From Lewinellaceae bacterium SD302 (lineage in GTDB: Bacteria > Bacteroidota > Bacteroidia > Chitinophagales > Saprospiraceae), in contig PDLQ01000005.1 in assembly GCA_002591745.1 (NCBI GenBank), forward strand, positions 124,001 through 188,000: 64,000 nucleotides of DNA, in the 5' to 3' direction. Below, in pieces: positions 27,267 through 35,951 of the stretch. The notes below the pieces were generated by a model, which was given only the letters and a program-made list of their open reading frames with translations, was not told where the DNA came from and did not search any database. The number at the start of each line of letters is the position of its first letter. The first letter of the stretch is position 1. The position numbers were made by a program, and so were the translations under genes.

Positions 27267-28364
27267 CTAAACGTTGAACCGGAAGTGCATCACATCCCCG
27301 TCCGTCACAACGTATTCCTTTCCTTCAACGCCCAGCTTACCCGCTTCGCGGGCGGCAGATTCGGAACCATATTCTACGTAATCGGCGTATTTGATGACTT
27401 CGGCGCGGATGAATCCTTTTTCGAAATCGGTATGGATTACGCCGGCAGCACCGGGCGCTTTGGTGCCGTTGCGGATTGTCCAGGCCCGAACCTCTTTCTC
27501 ACCGGCAGTGAAGTAGGTGATCAGTTTCAGTAGATCGTAGGCGGCCCGAATGACCTTGTTGACGCCAGGCTCACTGAGCCCCATATCTTCCAGGAATTCC
27601 ATGCGTTCTTCCTTGCTCTCCAGTTCGGCGATGTCGGCTTCGATACCGGCACTGATCAGAATGACGCCGGCATCTTCGTCTTTTACATCTTCCTGGAAAG
27701 CCTTGGTAAGGGCGTTACCGTCCAGAATGCTGTCTTCGTCGACGTTGCAAACGTAGAGGATCGGCTTGGCCGTCAGGAGCATCATCTCTTTGATGAGTTG
27801 TTCGCCTTCTTCTTCGGTCTCAAAACTACGGGCGGGCTTTTCGCTTTCCAGGTGAGCGAGCAGGGCGTCGGCGACGGCTACTACCTTCTGGGCGCTTTTA
27901 TCACCGCTTTTGGCAATCTTGCGGACGCGGTCGGCTCGTTTTTCCACGGTTTCGATATCCTTGAGGATCAACTCCGTGTCGATAATCATTTTGTCGCGGA
28001 CGGGATCAACGCTGCCGTCTACGTGGACGACGTTATCATCCTCAAAACAACGCACCACGTGTACAATGGCGTCTACCTCCCGGATGTTACCCAGGAACTG
28101 ATTGCCCAGGCCCTCGCCCTTACTGGCCCCTTTGATCAGGCCGGCGATGTCTACGATGTCTACCGTCGTCGGCTGCACCTTTTGTGGATTGACCAGTTCG
28201 GCCAGCTTATCCAGCCGTGGATCGGGTACGGTTATAACACCCACGTTCGGGTCCTTGGTGGCGAAAGGGTAGTTCGCGGCCAGCGCTTTGGCGGAGGTCA
28301 GTGCGTTAAACAGCGTAGATTTTCCAACGTTCGGTAAGCCGACGATACCACATTTGAGGGCCAT
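27267..28364 (-). CDS. ychF: Redox-regulated ATPase/GTPase YchF
   Basis: 365 residues from the ATG at 28364 ([22 protein letters not shown]), the standard start; an upstream in-frame start is less likely. P-loop GLPNVGKST, the NVDE motif in YVCNVDED that gives ATP preference in this family, a coiled-coil insertion about 125-200, and a C-terminal TGS domain ([29 protein letters not shown]). YchF/OLA1 proteins associate with ribosomes and stress responses. Confidence 0.97.
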   Translation of the reverse strand: MALKCGIVGLPNVGKSTLFNALTSAKALAANYPFATKDPNVGVITVPDPRLDKLAELVNPQKVQPTTVDIVDIAGLIKGASKGEGLGNQFLGNIREVDAIVHVVRCFEDDNVVHVDGSVDPVRDKMIIDTELILKDIETVEKRADRVRKIAKSGDKSAQKVVAVADALLAHLESEKPARSFETEEEGEQLIKEMMLLTAKPILYVCNVDEDSILDGNALTKAFQEDVKDEDAGVILISAGIEADIAELESKEERMEFLEDMGLSEPGVNKVIRAAYDLLKLITYFTAGEKEVRAWTIRNGTKAPGAAGVIHTDFEKGFIRAEVIKYADYVEYGSESAAREAGKLGVEGKEYVVTDGDVMHFRFNV

Positions 28365-28385
28365 GGTTTGTATTTTTAGCGGCCG

Positions 28386-28416
28386 CAAAGGTAGGAAAAG
28401 CTTTGGTTACGGGAAA
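28386..28416 (-). promoter_or_regulatory. Candidate promoter of ychF
   Basis: Minus strand TTTC-N19-TACCTTTG, with the TACCTTTG box at 28386-28393, 22 bases upstream of the start codon. One mismatch to the Bacteroidota consensus. Confidence 0.5.
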
Positions 28417-28632
28417 CAGGAAATAGGAGTACTGCACTTTAGGAGAAAGGAGTTGGAAAAGCTGCAATTCAGGAGAACAGTAGCCGGTATTTCAATTGGT
28501 CGTTGATTGACCTGATCCGGATAGGGAAATTAGATTGACGCGTACAAATCTCCGGAGCGCATTTCGCTTGGTTCTTATCTCCCAAAGCCAAAGAGGCGCA
28601 GCGATCAGGGCTGATCCTGTCCCCTGTTTCCA
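28411..28632. repeat. MITE-like repeat copy A
   Basis: About 222 bases starting GGGAAACAGGAAATAGGAG and ending CCCCTGTTTCC, so the ends are inverted. Inside, GTCGTTGATTGACCTGATC and AGGCGCAGCGATCAGGGC have recognisable counterparts in copy B at 29285-29438. No coding capacity. Confidence 0.7.
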
Positions 28633-28665
28633 CAATCACCATTATCTTACAAAAAACATCAGTAA

Positions 28666-29274
28666 ATGCCCCCCATCAGACACCTCTTCTTCGACCTCGG
28701 CGGCGTAATCCTCACCAACGGCTGGGACCGCCATTGCCGGGCCGCTACCGCCGAACGTTTCGGCCTGACCGTAGATACCCTGCAAGCCCGCCATTATAGC
28801 CTGGCCGGCGATTTTGAAACCGGCCGTCTGCGGTTGGATGAGTACCTGGATCGGGTCGTCTTTTACAAACCCCGTGATTTCAGTCGTGCAGACTTCAAAG
28901 TAGCCATGCAAGCTTCTTCCGAAGTACTGGGTAACAGCCTGGAGTTACTGGATCGGCTAAAAGCTGGCGGCCACTGCCGAATGTACACCCTCAATAATGA
29001 GAGTCTGGACCTCAATCTCTACCGCATCGAGGAATTTGGGCTCCGTAATTATTTCCATCATTTTTTCAGTTCCTGTTTCCTGGGTGCCAAGAAGCCCGAC
29101 GAAATTATCTTCGAAAAAGTGAAGTGGATCACCCAGTTCAATCCCGCTGAATGCCTGTTTATCGACGACCGCAAAGGCAATGTGGAGGCGGCCCAGCGCT
29201 GTGGATTTCAGGTGGTGCATTTGAAAGAACACGATGGATTAGAAGATCACCTGAAAGAATTTGATTTGCTTTAG
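28666..29274 (+). CDS. HAD superfamily hydrolase (HAD-IA)
   Basis: 202 residues. Motif I FFDLGGVIL (nucleophile Asp at about 9, with Gly in place of the second Asp as in YihX-like enzymes), a helical cap, motif II/III around MYTLNNES and KKPDEIIFEKV, motif IV ECLFIDDRKGNVEAAQ. The ordering matches small sugar-phosphate phosphatases such as alpha-D-glucose-1-phosphatase. The gene is flanked on both sides by copies of a MITE-like repeat. The internal CAAAGTAGCC (28896-28905) is a one-mismatch dispersed decamer. Confidence 0.9.
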   Translation: MPPIRHLFFDLGGVILTNGWDRHCRAATAERFGLTVDTLQARHYSLAGDFETGRLRLDEYLDRVVFYKPRDFSRADFKVAMQASSEVLGNSLELLDRLKAGGHCRMYTLNNESLDLNLYRIEEFGLRNYFHHFFSSCFLGAKKPDEIIFEKVKWITQFNPAECLFIDDRKGNVEAAQRCGFQVVHLKEHDGLEDHLKEFDLL

Positions 29275-29284
29275 GGCTATAGAA

Positions 29285-29438
29285 GCTGGAAGTAGGAGCG
29301 TGGCACTTTTGGAAATGGGAGTACACATGCAGTCAGTCGTTGTACAACCTGATCTTTGAACCGCAAGCCGCTCTGCTCCTATTTCTCAAAGGCAAGGAAG
29401 CGCAGCGACCGAAGCCGATCCTAGCTCCTGTTTCTTTC
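29285..29438. repeat. MITE-like repeat copy B
   Basis: Starts CTGGAAGTAGGAGCGTGGC and ends CTCCTGTTTC, with GTCGTTGTACAACCTGATC and GGAAGCGCAGCGACCGAAGC inside, matching copy A in order. Its right end reaches the stop codon of the next minus-strand gene. Confidence 0.68.
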
Positions 29439-30153
29439 AATCGGTTAGATATGCTTTTAATCGCTCCCCCAGGTCTTCAATCGCCTTTCCTTCCGCCTCC
29501 GTTCTTAACCGGCGGTAAAAATCGTCCTGACCAGTATCGCTTTCGACTTTACTGCCGGAAGCTTCCGCGCTGATCTGCTCCGTCCAGACGATGACGCCGG
29601 TTCGGATATCCAATAGCATTGCTTCTATGTTAGCATAAGCCTTCCCCTCGTCCTTTTTGAAGAGTTTAAATTCGGAATAGATATCGCTGCTGACGTTATA
29701 GAGCAGCAAAACATCCGCCTGCATCCGCACGGCACTTTCGCGGAGGGTGAAGATATTGCGATCCTGGCTGACCAGTAGTTTCGGCAGAGCGCTGACCCAA
29801 GTGGTCCGGTCACTGGCTTCGGCCGCAGTAACGATGGTCTTGAAATAGGCGGCTAGTTGCGTTCGGTAAGTTTCACTGCCGTACCAGTAGCGGTTGCCCT
29901 GGTAGCCATTGAGTTGCAAAACGGCCATCCGTAGTTTCTCGGGCAAGGTGATCTCACCGTTAAGGATGCGTTGAATATCGGCCTCGGAGATCGTACTCTC
30001 CGGGCTGCTGAACAGGGAATTGGTGATTGGGTCTGGGGCTGACTGGTAATACTGCGCCCGACTCGCTTCCGGGCTGGCGTAGTGGGTAGAGCCGCAGCTG
30101 GTGAGTAATGTGGCGAGTAATAACAAATACAGTGGAGTTGTCCTGAAGAACAT
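29437..30153 (-). CDS. Lipoprotein, possibly CsgG/LpoB-like
   Basis: 238 residues. Lipobox LLTSC (Cys20). Mature part: LRMAVLQLNG, then an alpha/beta pattern (ALPKLLVSQDRNIFTLRES, MQADVLLLYNVSSDIY, IEAMLLDIRTGVIVWTEQ, TEAEGKAIEDLGERL) that resembles the periplasmic nucleotide-binding-like fold shared by CsgG and LpoB lipoproteins. That resemblance is my inference from layout, not a signature match. Located convergently with the HAD gene and divergent from the SGNH gene. Confidence 0.7.
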   Translation of the reverse strand: MFFRTTPLYLLLLATLLTSCGSTHYASPEASRAQYYQSAPDPITNSLFSSPESTISEADIQRILNGEITLPEKLRMAVLQLNGYQGNRYWYGSETYRTQLAAYFKTIVTAAEASDRTTWVSALPKLLVSQDRNIFTLRESAVRMQADVLLLYNVSSDIYSEFKLFKKDEGKAYANIEAMLLDIRTGVIVWTEQISAEASGSKVESDTGQDDFYRRLRTEAEGKAIEDLGERLKAYLTD

Positions 30154-30222
30154 TGAGCAGAATTTTTATCTTTCACTTTTTGAATGGGTTCATTCCTAGT
30201 CGTATCCTAAAACAACCGATCC

Positions 30223-30924
30223 ATGCTTCGTCGTCTTCCACTCTACGGATTTTTCATGCTCTTTTTTCTGGCCTGTAATCCGGCACCTTATAAAAAGTAT
30301 GACGTTCAGCAAATTCAGGAACGCTGGGATGAAGAAATTGCGACCTTCGATGCACAAAACCAAGTGGGCTTACCGGAAGATCCGATTCTTTTCTATGGCT
30401 CGTCGAGTTTCCGTCTGTGGTCGACGCTGGCCGAAGATATGGCTCCGGCCGAAGTGATCAATCGTGGTTTTGGTGGCTCCACCCTGCACGACGGTGCCTT
30501 TTACGCCAGGCGGGTGTTGGCCCCGGTGGATTACCGTGCACTAGCCCTGTTTTTTGCCAACGATATCTATGGTAATGAAAATGATAAGTCGCCCGCCGAG
30601 ATGCGTAAGCTTATCCATTATATCGTCAAAACCAGCCGTAAACTACATCCCGAGGCCCCGGTCTATCTGCTGGAGATCACCCAGTCGCCGCTCCGCAAGA
30701 ATCTGGTCGCTGAATGGGATGCTGCCAATAAAATGATGGCAGATTACGCCGCCACCCGCGATTACGTGACCTACATTCCCACCCGCGATATTTTCCTGAC
30801 TGAAAATGACGAAACGAGGCCAGAGTTGTTTCGTGAAGACGGCTTACACCTGAATGCGGATGGCTATGAATTGTGGCGGGAACGGGTACGGGAATACCTG
30901 GAAATCAAAAACGTTGAGCCTTAG
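30223..30924 (+). CDS. SGNH/GDSL-like hydrolase, lipoprotein
   Basis: 233 residues. N-terminal signal with possible lipobox FLAC. SGNH blocks are visible: block I FYGSSSFRLW (serine), block II NRGFGGSTLHD, block III FFANDIYGNEND (Asn in a GxND-like context), block V DGLHLNADGYELW (Asp and His). This class hydrolyses ester bonds of lipids or acetylated carbohydrates; the substrate is unknown. Confidence 0.88.
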   Translation: MLRRLPLYGFFMLFFLACNPAPYKKYDVQQIQERWDEEIATFDAQNQVGLPEDPILFYGSSSFRLWSTLAEDMAPAEVINRGFGGSTLHDGAFYARRVLAPVDYRALALFFANDIYGNENDKSPAEMRKLIHYIVKTSRKLHPEAPVYLLEITQSPLRKNLVAEWDAANKMMADYAATRDYVTYIPTRDIFLTENDETRPELFREDGLHLNADGYELWRERVREYLEIKNVEP

Positions 30925-30974
30925 TCCGATTAGCTGGTCGGGTTGACTATCTTTGCGGTCAATTTTTAGACTAG

Positions 30975-30984
30975 CAAAGTAGCA
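30975..30984 (+). repeat. CAAAGTAGCA dispersed decamer
   Basis: Exact copy preceded by GACTAG and followed by ATG, in the gap after the SGNH gene. Confidence 0.9.
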
Positions 30985-31089
30985 ATGTTGCTGAGGAAAC
31001 GTTGGTTGAACTTTACTGGTCCTGAACTGAATCGGGACGGCAAAACTCATCCAACCCTATAGCGAATGGCTAGTAATCCAAAGGCAAAA

Positions 31090-31163
31090 ACTCCTGGGGG
31101 AGGACCTGCGGTCCGACCATGCCGCTTTTACGAGTAGGTCGGATCGGAGGTCCTCCACCGGGA
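31090..31163. repeat. Palindromic element, copy 2
   Basis: Arms 31090-31118 and 31135-31163 (CTCCTGGGGGAGGACCTGCG... against its inverse) match at most positions. It lies 20 bases upstream of the lipoprotein start and shares its right half with 17281-17316. Confidence 0.8.
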
Positions 31164-31182
31164 GACTTATAAATATATAACT

Positions 31183-31752
31183 ATGCGTTTCATCACCCTT
31201 TTACTTTTCTTTTCTCTTTTTGCCTGCCAATCGTCCGATAGCGAGGCTGCCTCGGAATCGATGGCTGAAGACACTGCTACTGCGTTAGCCAAAGAAGGAA
31301 AGATCGACCCCAATTACCAGGTTGACGCCGATGCCGTGCCCCGTACTGCCGGCTGCACCTTCATTTCCGACGAAAAATTGATTGAGATCATCGCCGGAGA
31401 AGATGCTGAAAACACCAGTATTTCCAGCTCCCCGGGCAGCACCGTATCTGCCTGTGTCTATCGGCTGGAGAACCCTCGTTGGTCTGCCGACCTGGCCGTA
31501 GAGATGACGGACGGAGCACGCTCTAACAAAGTCATCAAGCAAGTTGAAGAGGCCAGCCCGGCCGAAAAAGCTACGGTGCACGGCAAAGCTGCCCAATTCC
31601 TTTCCGACAACCGTATCTTGCGCGTAGTCTCCGGACCGCCATATGAGCTGAAACTTTCTATTCTGCCCAAAGCCGGCTTCGAAGAATACGCCGACGCTGC
31701 CGCTCGCAGAGAGATGTTGGAGGCGATGGCGATGGCGATCAACGAACGGTAA
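31183..31752 (+). CDS. Hypothetical lipoprotein
   Basis: 189 residues. Signal with lipobox SLFAC (Cys15), a Ser/Glu-rich linker (SSDSEAASESMAED), then a domain of about 130 residues with two cysteines (AGCTFIS, SACVYRLE) likely forming a disulfide. No family recognised with confidence. A large palindrome sits immediately upstream and could influence expression. Confidence 0.75.
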   Translation: MRFITLLLFFSLFACQSSDSEAASESMAEDTATALAKEGKIDPNYQVDADAVPRTAGCTFISDEKLIEIIAGEDAENTSISSSPGSTVSACVYRLENPRWSADLAVEMTDGARSNKVIKQVEEASPAEKATVHGKAAQFLSDNRILRVVSGPPYELKLSILPKAGFEEYADAAARREMLEAMAMAINER

Positions 31753-31754
31753 AA

Positions 31755-31863
31755 TCAATGATTGAATAAGTTGATGATGAAATGATCTAATGAGGCGATC
31801 ATTCCATCGTTGAACGACGGTTCAAACTTTATCATTAAATCATTGCCTCATTATATCATTCCC
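31755..31863. repeat. AATGATTTAATGA-type palindromic repeat, copy 2
   Basis: AATGATCTAATGAGGC on the left and its near-inverse ATCATTAAATCATTGCCTC on the right, flanking a CGTTGAACGACGG core. It shares long words with 15027-15122 and ends just before the NdpA start. Confidence 0.72.
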
Positions 31864-31864
31864 T

Positions 31865-32878
31865 ATGAACGAACTCATCCTCCACCGTCTCATCGTCCAC
31901 GAACTGCACAAGAACCCAGAGGAAAGGGACGCTCGCCTTCGCCTGAGTAATGAGTTGCTGACCAGTGACGATAATGCCGTAGAACTGGTAGCCGGTCTGG
32001 ACCAGATGTTTGAACGTAAACCCGATCTGATGCAGGGCTATCTGGCTGCACCGGACGAGAGCCTGTTTCCCGGTCATTATCAGGTCTGGCTGGAAGACGG
32101 GCAGGGTAGGGATGCCTTCGTGAAGTTCAGCCAGGAAACCATGCGGGCGCTGCAACTGGCGCTTACCGGCGTGATTGGAGCCAAGGGCGGTTACCTGCTT
32201 TACGCAGATTATACGATCGACGAGCAGCGACTACTGGGAATGTTCCTGATCAGGGATAAATCCGGCCTCGTCTTTCAGCAGCGTTCCGATGATAAAGGGT
32301 TTGAACTGGATACTACGACTTTCCTGGATGTCAACCACCTGGCCATGGCCTGCCGGATCCTCAACGGGCCGGGCCGTAACGTACAACTCATTCGCCACTC
32401 CAGCAGCCAAAGCAAGATCAGTCAGTACTTTCAAGACTGGGTCGGCCTGCAAAATGGAGAGAGCAGCACTGAACTGACCCACACTTTCCTCGATGCCGTG
32501 GATAGCCTGCCCATGCCAATGGACAAGGAAACCGGTAACGCCATGGAGGAGAGCGACTTCAAACGGGCCCTCATTCAGTACGCCGCCAAAAGCCCCCAGC
32601 AGACTATTCAGGTCAAGAATTTCGATGAGCACTTTTACGGCAATGACACTCCATTACGGACTTACCTGAAAGAAGAAAGCGTTCCGCTCGAAGATGGCTT
32701 TCGAATCGACCGCCGCGCCATGCGCAAGCAGTATTACCTCAAGGCCAGTCACCAGGGGATCAGCGTAGGCTGCACCAAAGAACACTTGAGTTCCGGTCTG
32801 GTAGACATCAATGAGGTAGAAGGTAAGGTGACGATCAATAGCCTGGAGTTAGCGCGCTTTTTGCTAGATCAGATATAG
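31865..32878 (+). CDS. Nucleoid-associated protein, NdpA/YejK family
   Basis: 337 residues, the usual length of the 37-kDa nucleoid-associated family. Matching segments: VELVAGLDQMF, FVKFSQETMRALQLAL, GGYLLYADYTIDEQRLLGMFLIRDK and the GRNVQLIRHSSSQSKISQYFQDWVG stretch of the family. YejK binds DNA and associates with the nucleoid; its cellular role is poorly defined. The ATG at 31865 lies directly after a palindromic repeat, with almost no leader visible. Confidence 0.9.
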   Translation: MNELILHRLIVHELHKNPEERDARLRLSNELLTSDDNAVELVAGLDQMFERKPDLMQGYLAAPDESLFPGHYQVWLEDGQGRDAFVKFSQETMRALQLALTGVIGAKGGYLLYADYTIDEQRLLGMFLIRDKSGLVFQQRSDDKGFELDTTTFLDVNHLAMACRILNGPGRNVQLIRHSSSQSKISQYFQDWVGLQNGESSTELTHTFLDAVDSLPMPMDKETGNAMEESDFKRALIQYAAKSPQQTIQVKNFDEHFYGNDTPLRTYLKEESVPLEDGFRIDRRAMRKQYYLKASHQGISVGCTKEHLSSGLVDINEVEGKVTINSLELARFLLDQI

Positions 32879-33075
32879 ACGACCTTCGGTCTTTTGGACG
32901 CTTCGCTTTTGGACGGGCAAAGCCCTTTTGGACGATCGCTGGAGCGATCTTTTGGTAGTGCTTTACAGGCTAAGTTGGAAGCTTTATTTTTTGATAAAAG
33001 CCTCTTGAAAGTGGGGGACGAGCGTCTAAGAGTCGCGCAGCGACATCCAATAGGCCGAAGGCCATCCAAATGTGA
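32879..33075. repeat. CTTTTGGAC mini-hairpin ladder, copy 2
   Basis: Begins at the NdpA stop. GACCTTCGGTC, GCTTCGC, GGGCAAAGCCC and GATCGCTGGAGCGATC are separated by TTTTGGAC; after a central segment, TCGCGCAGCGAC and GGCCGAAGGCC are joined by ATCCAATA and end ATCCAAATG. Same design as 27066-27266 with different hairpins. Confidence 0.88.
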
Positions 33076-33128
33076 GGCATAGCCGAAAATCTTATAAACC
33101 CCGTGGGGGTGATTCCCGTTCTAGGGAT

Positions 33129-33854
33129 ATGAAAACATTGAAAAATAAAGTCGCTTACGTAACTGGCGGCAGTAAAGGAATCGGTTACGGCGTTGCGGAA
33201 TCTCTGATTAAGGAGGGGGTGAACGTAGTCATCACCAGCCGTAATAAGCAATCTGCGGATAAAGCCGCTAATGAATTAAACGGTAAAGGCCATCCCGGAA
33301 AAGTGGTTGGTGTTGAAGCCGATGTGCGTGAAATCGACGCTCAAGCGAAAGCCGTCGCAGTGGCTAACGAGCATTTCGGGCCGGTGGATTACGTGATCGC
33401 TAACGCAGGTGTGGGACATTTCGCTCCCATTGAAGAACTGACGGCCGAACAGTGGCAGCAGACTATTGATATCAATCTTACCGGGGTCTTTAATACAGTA
33501 AAAGCGGGCTTGGAAGACCTTAAGAAAACGGAGGGCTACCTCCTCACCATTGCTTCACTGGCCGGTACTAATTTCTTTGCCAAAGGCTCGGCCTATAATG
33601 CCAGTAAATTTGGGCTGGTCGGATTCACCCAGGCCGTAATGATGGATGTACGTCAATACGGCGTGAAAGTCTCCACTATTATGCCGGGCTCAGTCGCAAC
33701 CCATTTCAATGGTAACCAACCCGACGAAAAAGATGCCTGGAAAATCCAAAGCGAAGACATTGGACAAATGGTGGTCGACTTAATCAAGATGCCCGCTCGT
33801 ACACTGCCAAGTAAGGTAGAGGTTCGGCCCGCCATGCCACCGGTTAAAGGGTAG
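33129..33854 (+). CDS. Short-chain dehydrogenase/reductase
   Basis: 241 residues from the ATG at 33129 (MKTLKNKVAYVTGG); a frame open further upstream runs into the repeat and is not credible. Classical SDR: cofactor motif TGGSKGIGYG at 12-21, NAGVG, catalytic Ser in TIASLAG, and YNASK with catalytic Tyr and Lys. The Arg after the first strand (TSRNK) suggests NADP preference. Substrate unknown. Confidence 0.94.
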   Translation: MKTLKNKVAYVTGGSKGIGYGVAESLIKEGVNVVITSRNKQSADKAANELNGKGHPGKVVGVEADVREIDAQAKAVAVANEHFGPVDYVIANAGVGHFAPIEELTAEQWQQTIDINLTGVFNTVKAGLEDLKKTEGYLLTIASLAGTNFFAKGSAYNASKFGLVGFTQAVMMDVRQYGVKVSTIMPGSVATHFNGNQPDEKDAWKIQSEDIGQMVVDLIKMPARTLPSKVEVRPAMPPVKG

Positions 33855-33867
33855 GCATTGCAGGAAA

Positions 33868-33929
33868 ATGATAAATGGGATTGAAGCAGAGGGATAAACC
33901 CTCAGGCTTCAATCCTATTTACATCATCT
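33868..33929. terminator. Bidirectional terminator between SDR and glgB
   Basis: GGATTGAAGC pairs with GCTTCAATCC, extended by AAAT/ATTT and ATGAT/ATCAT outside and GAGGG/CCCTC inside. Located between convergent genes; T-rich on both sides. Confidence 0.88.
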
Positions 33930-35839
33930 TAATCTTTTAATTTGAGTACAATCGTTCCCAGAGGCGGTAAACTCAACTCCAGGTGCTGGGCCCGTCCGTT
34001 CCATTCACCTTCAGAACTTTTGATCTCTTTGATCTCGTAATTTCCGGTGCCGCCAAATTCGCTATCGTCACTATTTAGAACGCAGCGATAGGTGCCGGCT
34101 GTCGGGACGCCAATGCGATAATCCGCCCGCACCGCCGGAGTGAAGTTATTGATCACCACCAGGAAGTCGTCTTCGTCTTTTCCTTTACGCAGATAAGAAA
34201 GGGTACTGTTGGTGTGGTCGCCGTGGTCGATCCATTCAAAACCTTTCTGATCGAATTGTTTCTCGTACAGGGCGGTACTGTTGCGGTAGAACTTGTTGAG
34301 TGCCTTTACCCAGGCCTGTAAACCTTTGTGGGGACTGTATTTGGTCAGTTTCCAGTCGATCCCACGATCGATACTCCACTCGGTGGTCTGGCCGAATTCG
34401 TCGCCCATGAACAAGAGATTGGTGCCGGGGTGAGTAAACATATAACCGTACAGTGCGCGCATATTGGCGAAGCGTTGCCACTCGTCACCAGGCATTCGAT
34501 CGAGGATCGGTCCTTTGCCGTGAACCACTTCATCGTGGCTGAGCGGTAACATAAAGTTTTCGCTGAAGGCATAGATCATCGAGAAAGTAATCTCTCCGTG
34601 GTGGTAGCTGCGGTGAATGGGATCGTGCTTAAAGTATCCGAGGGTGTCGTGCATCCAGCCCATCATCCATTTCATGCCGAAGCCGAGTCCACCGGTATAA
34701 ACCGGGCGGCTGACCCCCGACCAGGAAGTTGATTCCTCGGCAATGGTTACCGTATCGGGGTATTCGCCGTAAACGGCCTGATTAAATTCACGCAAGAAGG
34801 ATATGGCTTCCAGGTTTTCGTTCCCACCGTGTTCGTTGGGAATCCATTCTCCTTCCTTACGACTGTAATCGAGGTAGAGCATACTGGCCACTGCGTCCAC
34901 CCGCAGGCCGTCAGCGTGGTAGCGGTCCAGCCAAAACAGAGCGTTAGAAATCAGGAAAGAACGCACCTCGTTGCGGCCATAGTTGAAAATGGCGCTCTTC
35001 CAGTCGGGGTGGAAGCCCTTGCGTGGGTCTTCGTGATCGTAAAGGTGGGTACCGTCGAAGTCCGCCAATCCGTGAGCATCATTTGGGAAATGGGAAGGCA
35101 CCCAATCCAGGATCACTCCGATATCGGCTTGGTGGAGGGCATCCACCAGAGCCATCATTTCCTGCGGACCGCCGAACCGGCTGGAGGGCGCAAAGTATCC
35201 CGTCGTCTGGTAGCCCCAACTCGGAAAGTAGGGGTGCTCCATCACGGGCAGAAACTCCACGTGCGTAAAGCCCATATCCCGAACATAGTCTACCAATTCG
35301 GTGGCCAGTTGCTTATAACTCAGGCTTTCGTGGCCATTTTCTTTTTTCCAGGAACCCAGGTGGATCTCATATACACTAAATGGGGCATCAAGCGAATTAT
35401 GCTTGTTGCGCTTTTCCATCCAATCTTTATCTTCCCACTCGTACCAGGTATTCCAGACGATGCTGGCGGTCTTGGGAGGTGTTTCCCAGAGGCGGGCGAA
35501 GGGGTCGCCTTTTTCCAGTTGACGGCCATCCGGCGCGTCGATGGCATATTTGTAAACCGTGCCATTGTCCAGTTCGGGTACAAAACCTTCCCAGATGCCG
35601 CTACTATCCCAACGCGGGAAGAGTTCGTTGGTCGTCCGGTTCCAATTATTGAAATCACCCATTACGGCCACCTTTTTAGCACTGGGTGCCCATACGGCAA
35701 AGTAGACGCCCTTTACGCCATTGACCTCAATTACCTGACTGCCGAGTTTGTCATAAATACGAAAATGCTTACCGGAGCGAAACAGGTTAATGTCGTAATC
35801 GGTAAGAAGGCTGTGCTGTACGGTAAGATTGGTGGTCAT
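33929..35839 (-). CDS. glgB: 1,4-alpha-glucan branching enzyme
   Basis: 636 residues. N-terminal CBM48 (about 40-130; YFAVWAPSAKKVAVMGDFNN), then a GH13 barrel: DWVPSHF, DGLRVDAVASML (nucleophile Asp), VTIAEESTSW (acid Glu), LPLSHDEVVHG (third acid), and a C-terminal all-beta domain. It makes alpha-1,6 branches in glycogen. The adjacent gene upstream encodes another CBM48 protein, so the pair may form a glycogen locus; a terminator separates them. Confidence 0.97.
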   Translation of the reverse strand: MTTNLTVQHSLLTDYDINLFRSGKHFRIYDKLGSQVIEVNGVKGVYFAVWAPSAKKVAVMGDFNNWNRTTNELFPRWDSSGIWEGFVPELDNGTVYKYAIDAPDGRQLEKGDPFARLWETPPKTASIVWNTWYEWEDKDWMEKRNKHNSLDAPFSVYEIHLGSWKKENGHESLSYKQLATELVDYVRDMGFTHVEFLPVMEHPYFPSWGYQTTGYFAPSSRFGGPQEMMALVDALHQADIGVILDWVPSHFPNDAHGLADFDGTHLYDHEDPRKGFHPDWKSAIFNYGRNEVRSFLISNALFWLDRYHADGLRVDAVASMLYLDYSRKEGEWIPNEHGGNENLEAISFLREFNQAVYGEYPDTVTIAEESTSWSGVSRPVYTGGLGFGMKWMMGWMHDTLGYFKHDPIHRSYHHGEITFSMIYAFSENFMLPLSHDEVVHGKGPILDRMPGDEWQRFANMRALYGYMFTHPGTNLLFMGDEFGQTTEWSIDRGIDWKLTKYSPHKGLQAWVKALNKFYRNSTALYEKQFDQKGFEWIDHGDHTNSTLSYLRKGKDEDDFLVVINNFTPAVRADYRIGVPTAGTYRCVLNSDDSEFGGTGNYEIKEIKSSEGEWNGRAQHLELSLPPLGTIVLKLKD

Positions 35840-35871
35840 GGTTGTTGGTCTGGTAGAAAATCAAGTATAAC

Positions 35872-35908
35872 AAAAAAGGAGACAAGCTTGTAAGCTTATC
35901 TCCTTTTT
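35872..35908 (-). terminator. Terminator of the CBM48-HhH gene
   Basis: AAAAAGGAGA (35873-35882) pairs with TCTCCTTTTT (35899-35908); an inner CAAGCTTG/TAAGCTTA stem is present. On the minus strand a run of T follows, upstream of glgB. Confidence 0.85.
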
Positions 35909-35951
35909 ATAAGCGGCAGCCGAACGCTTTGTTCGGCCACGGCGGCGAAGA

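Noticed and set aside
32894-33251. Short frames across the mini-hairpin ladder
   Set aside because: They translate the repeat words themselves, in both strands, with no conserved product.
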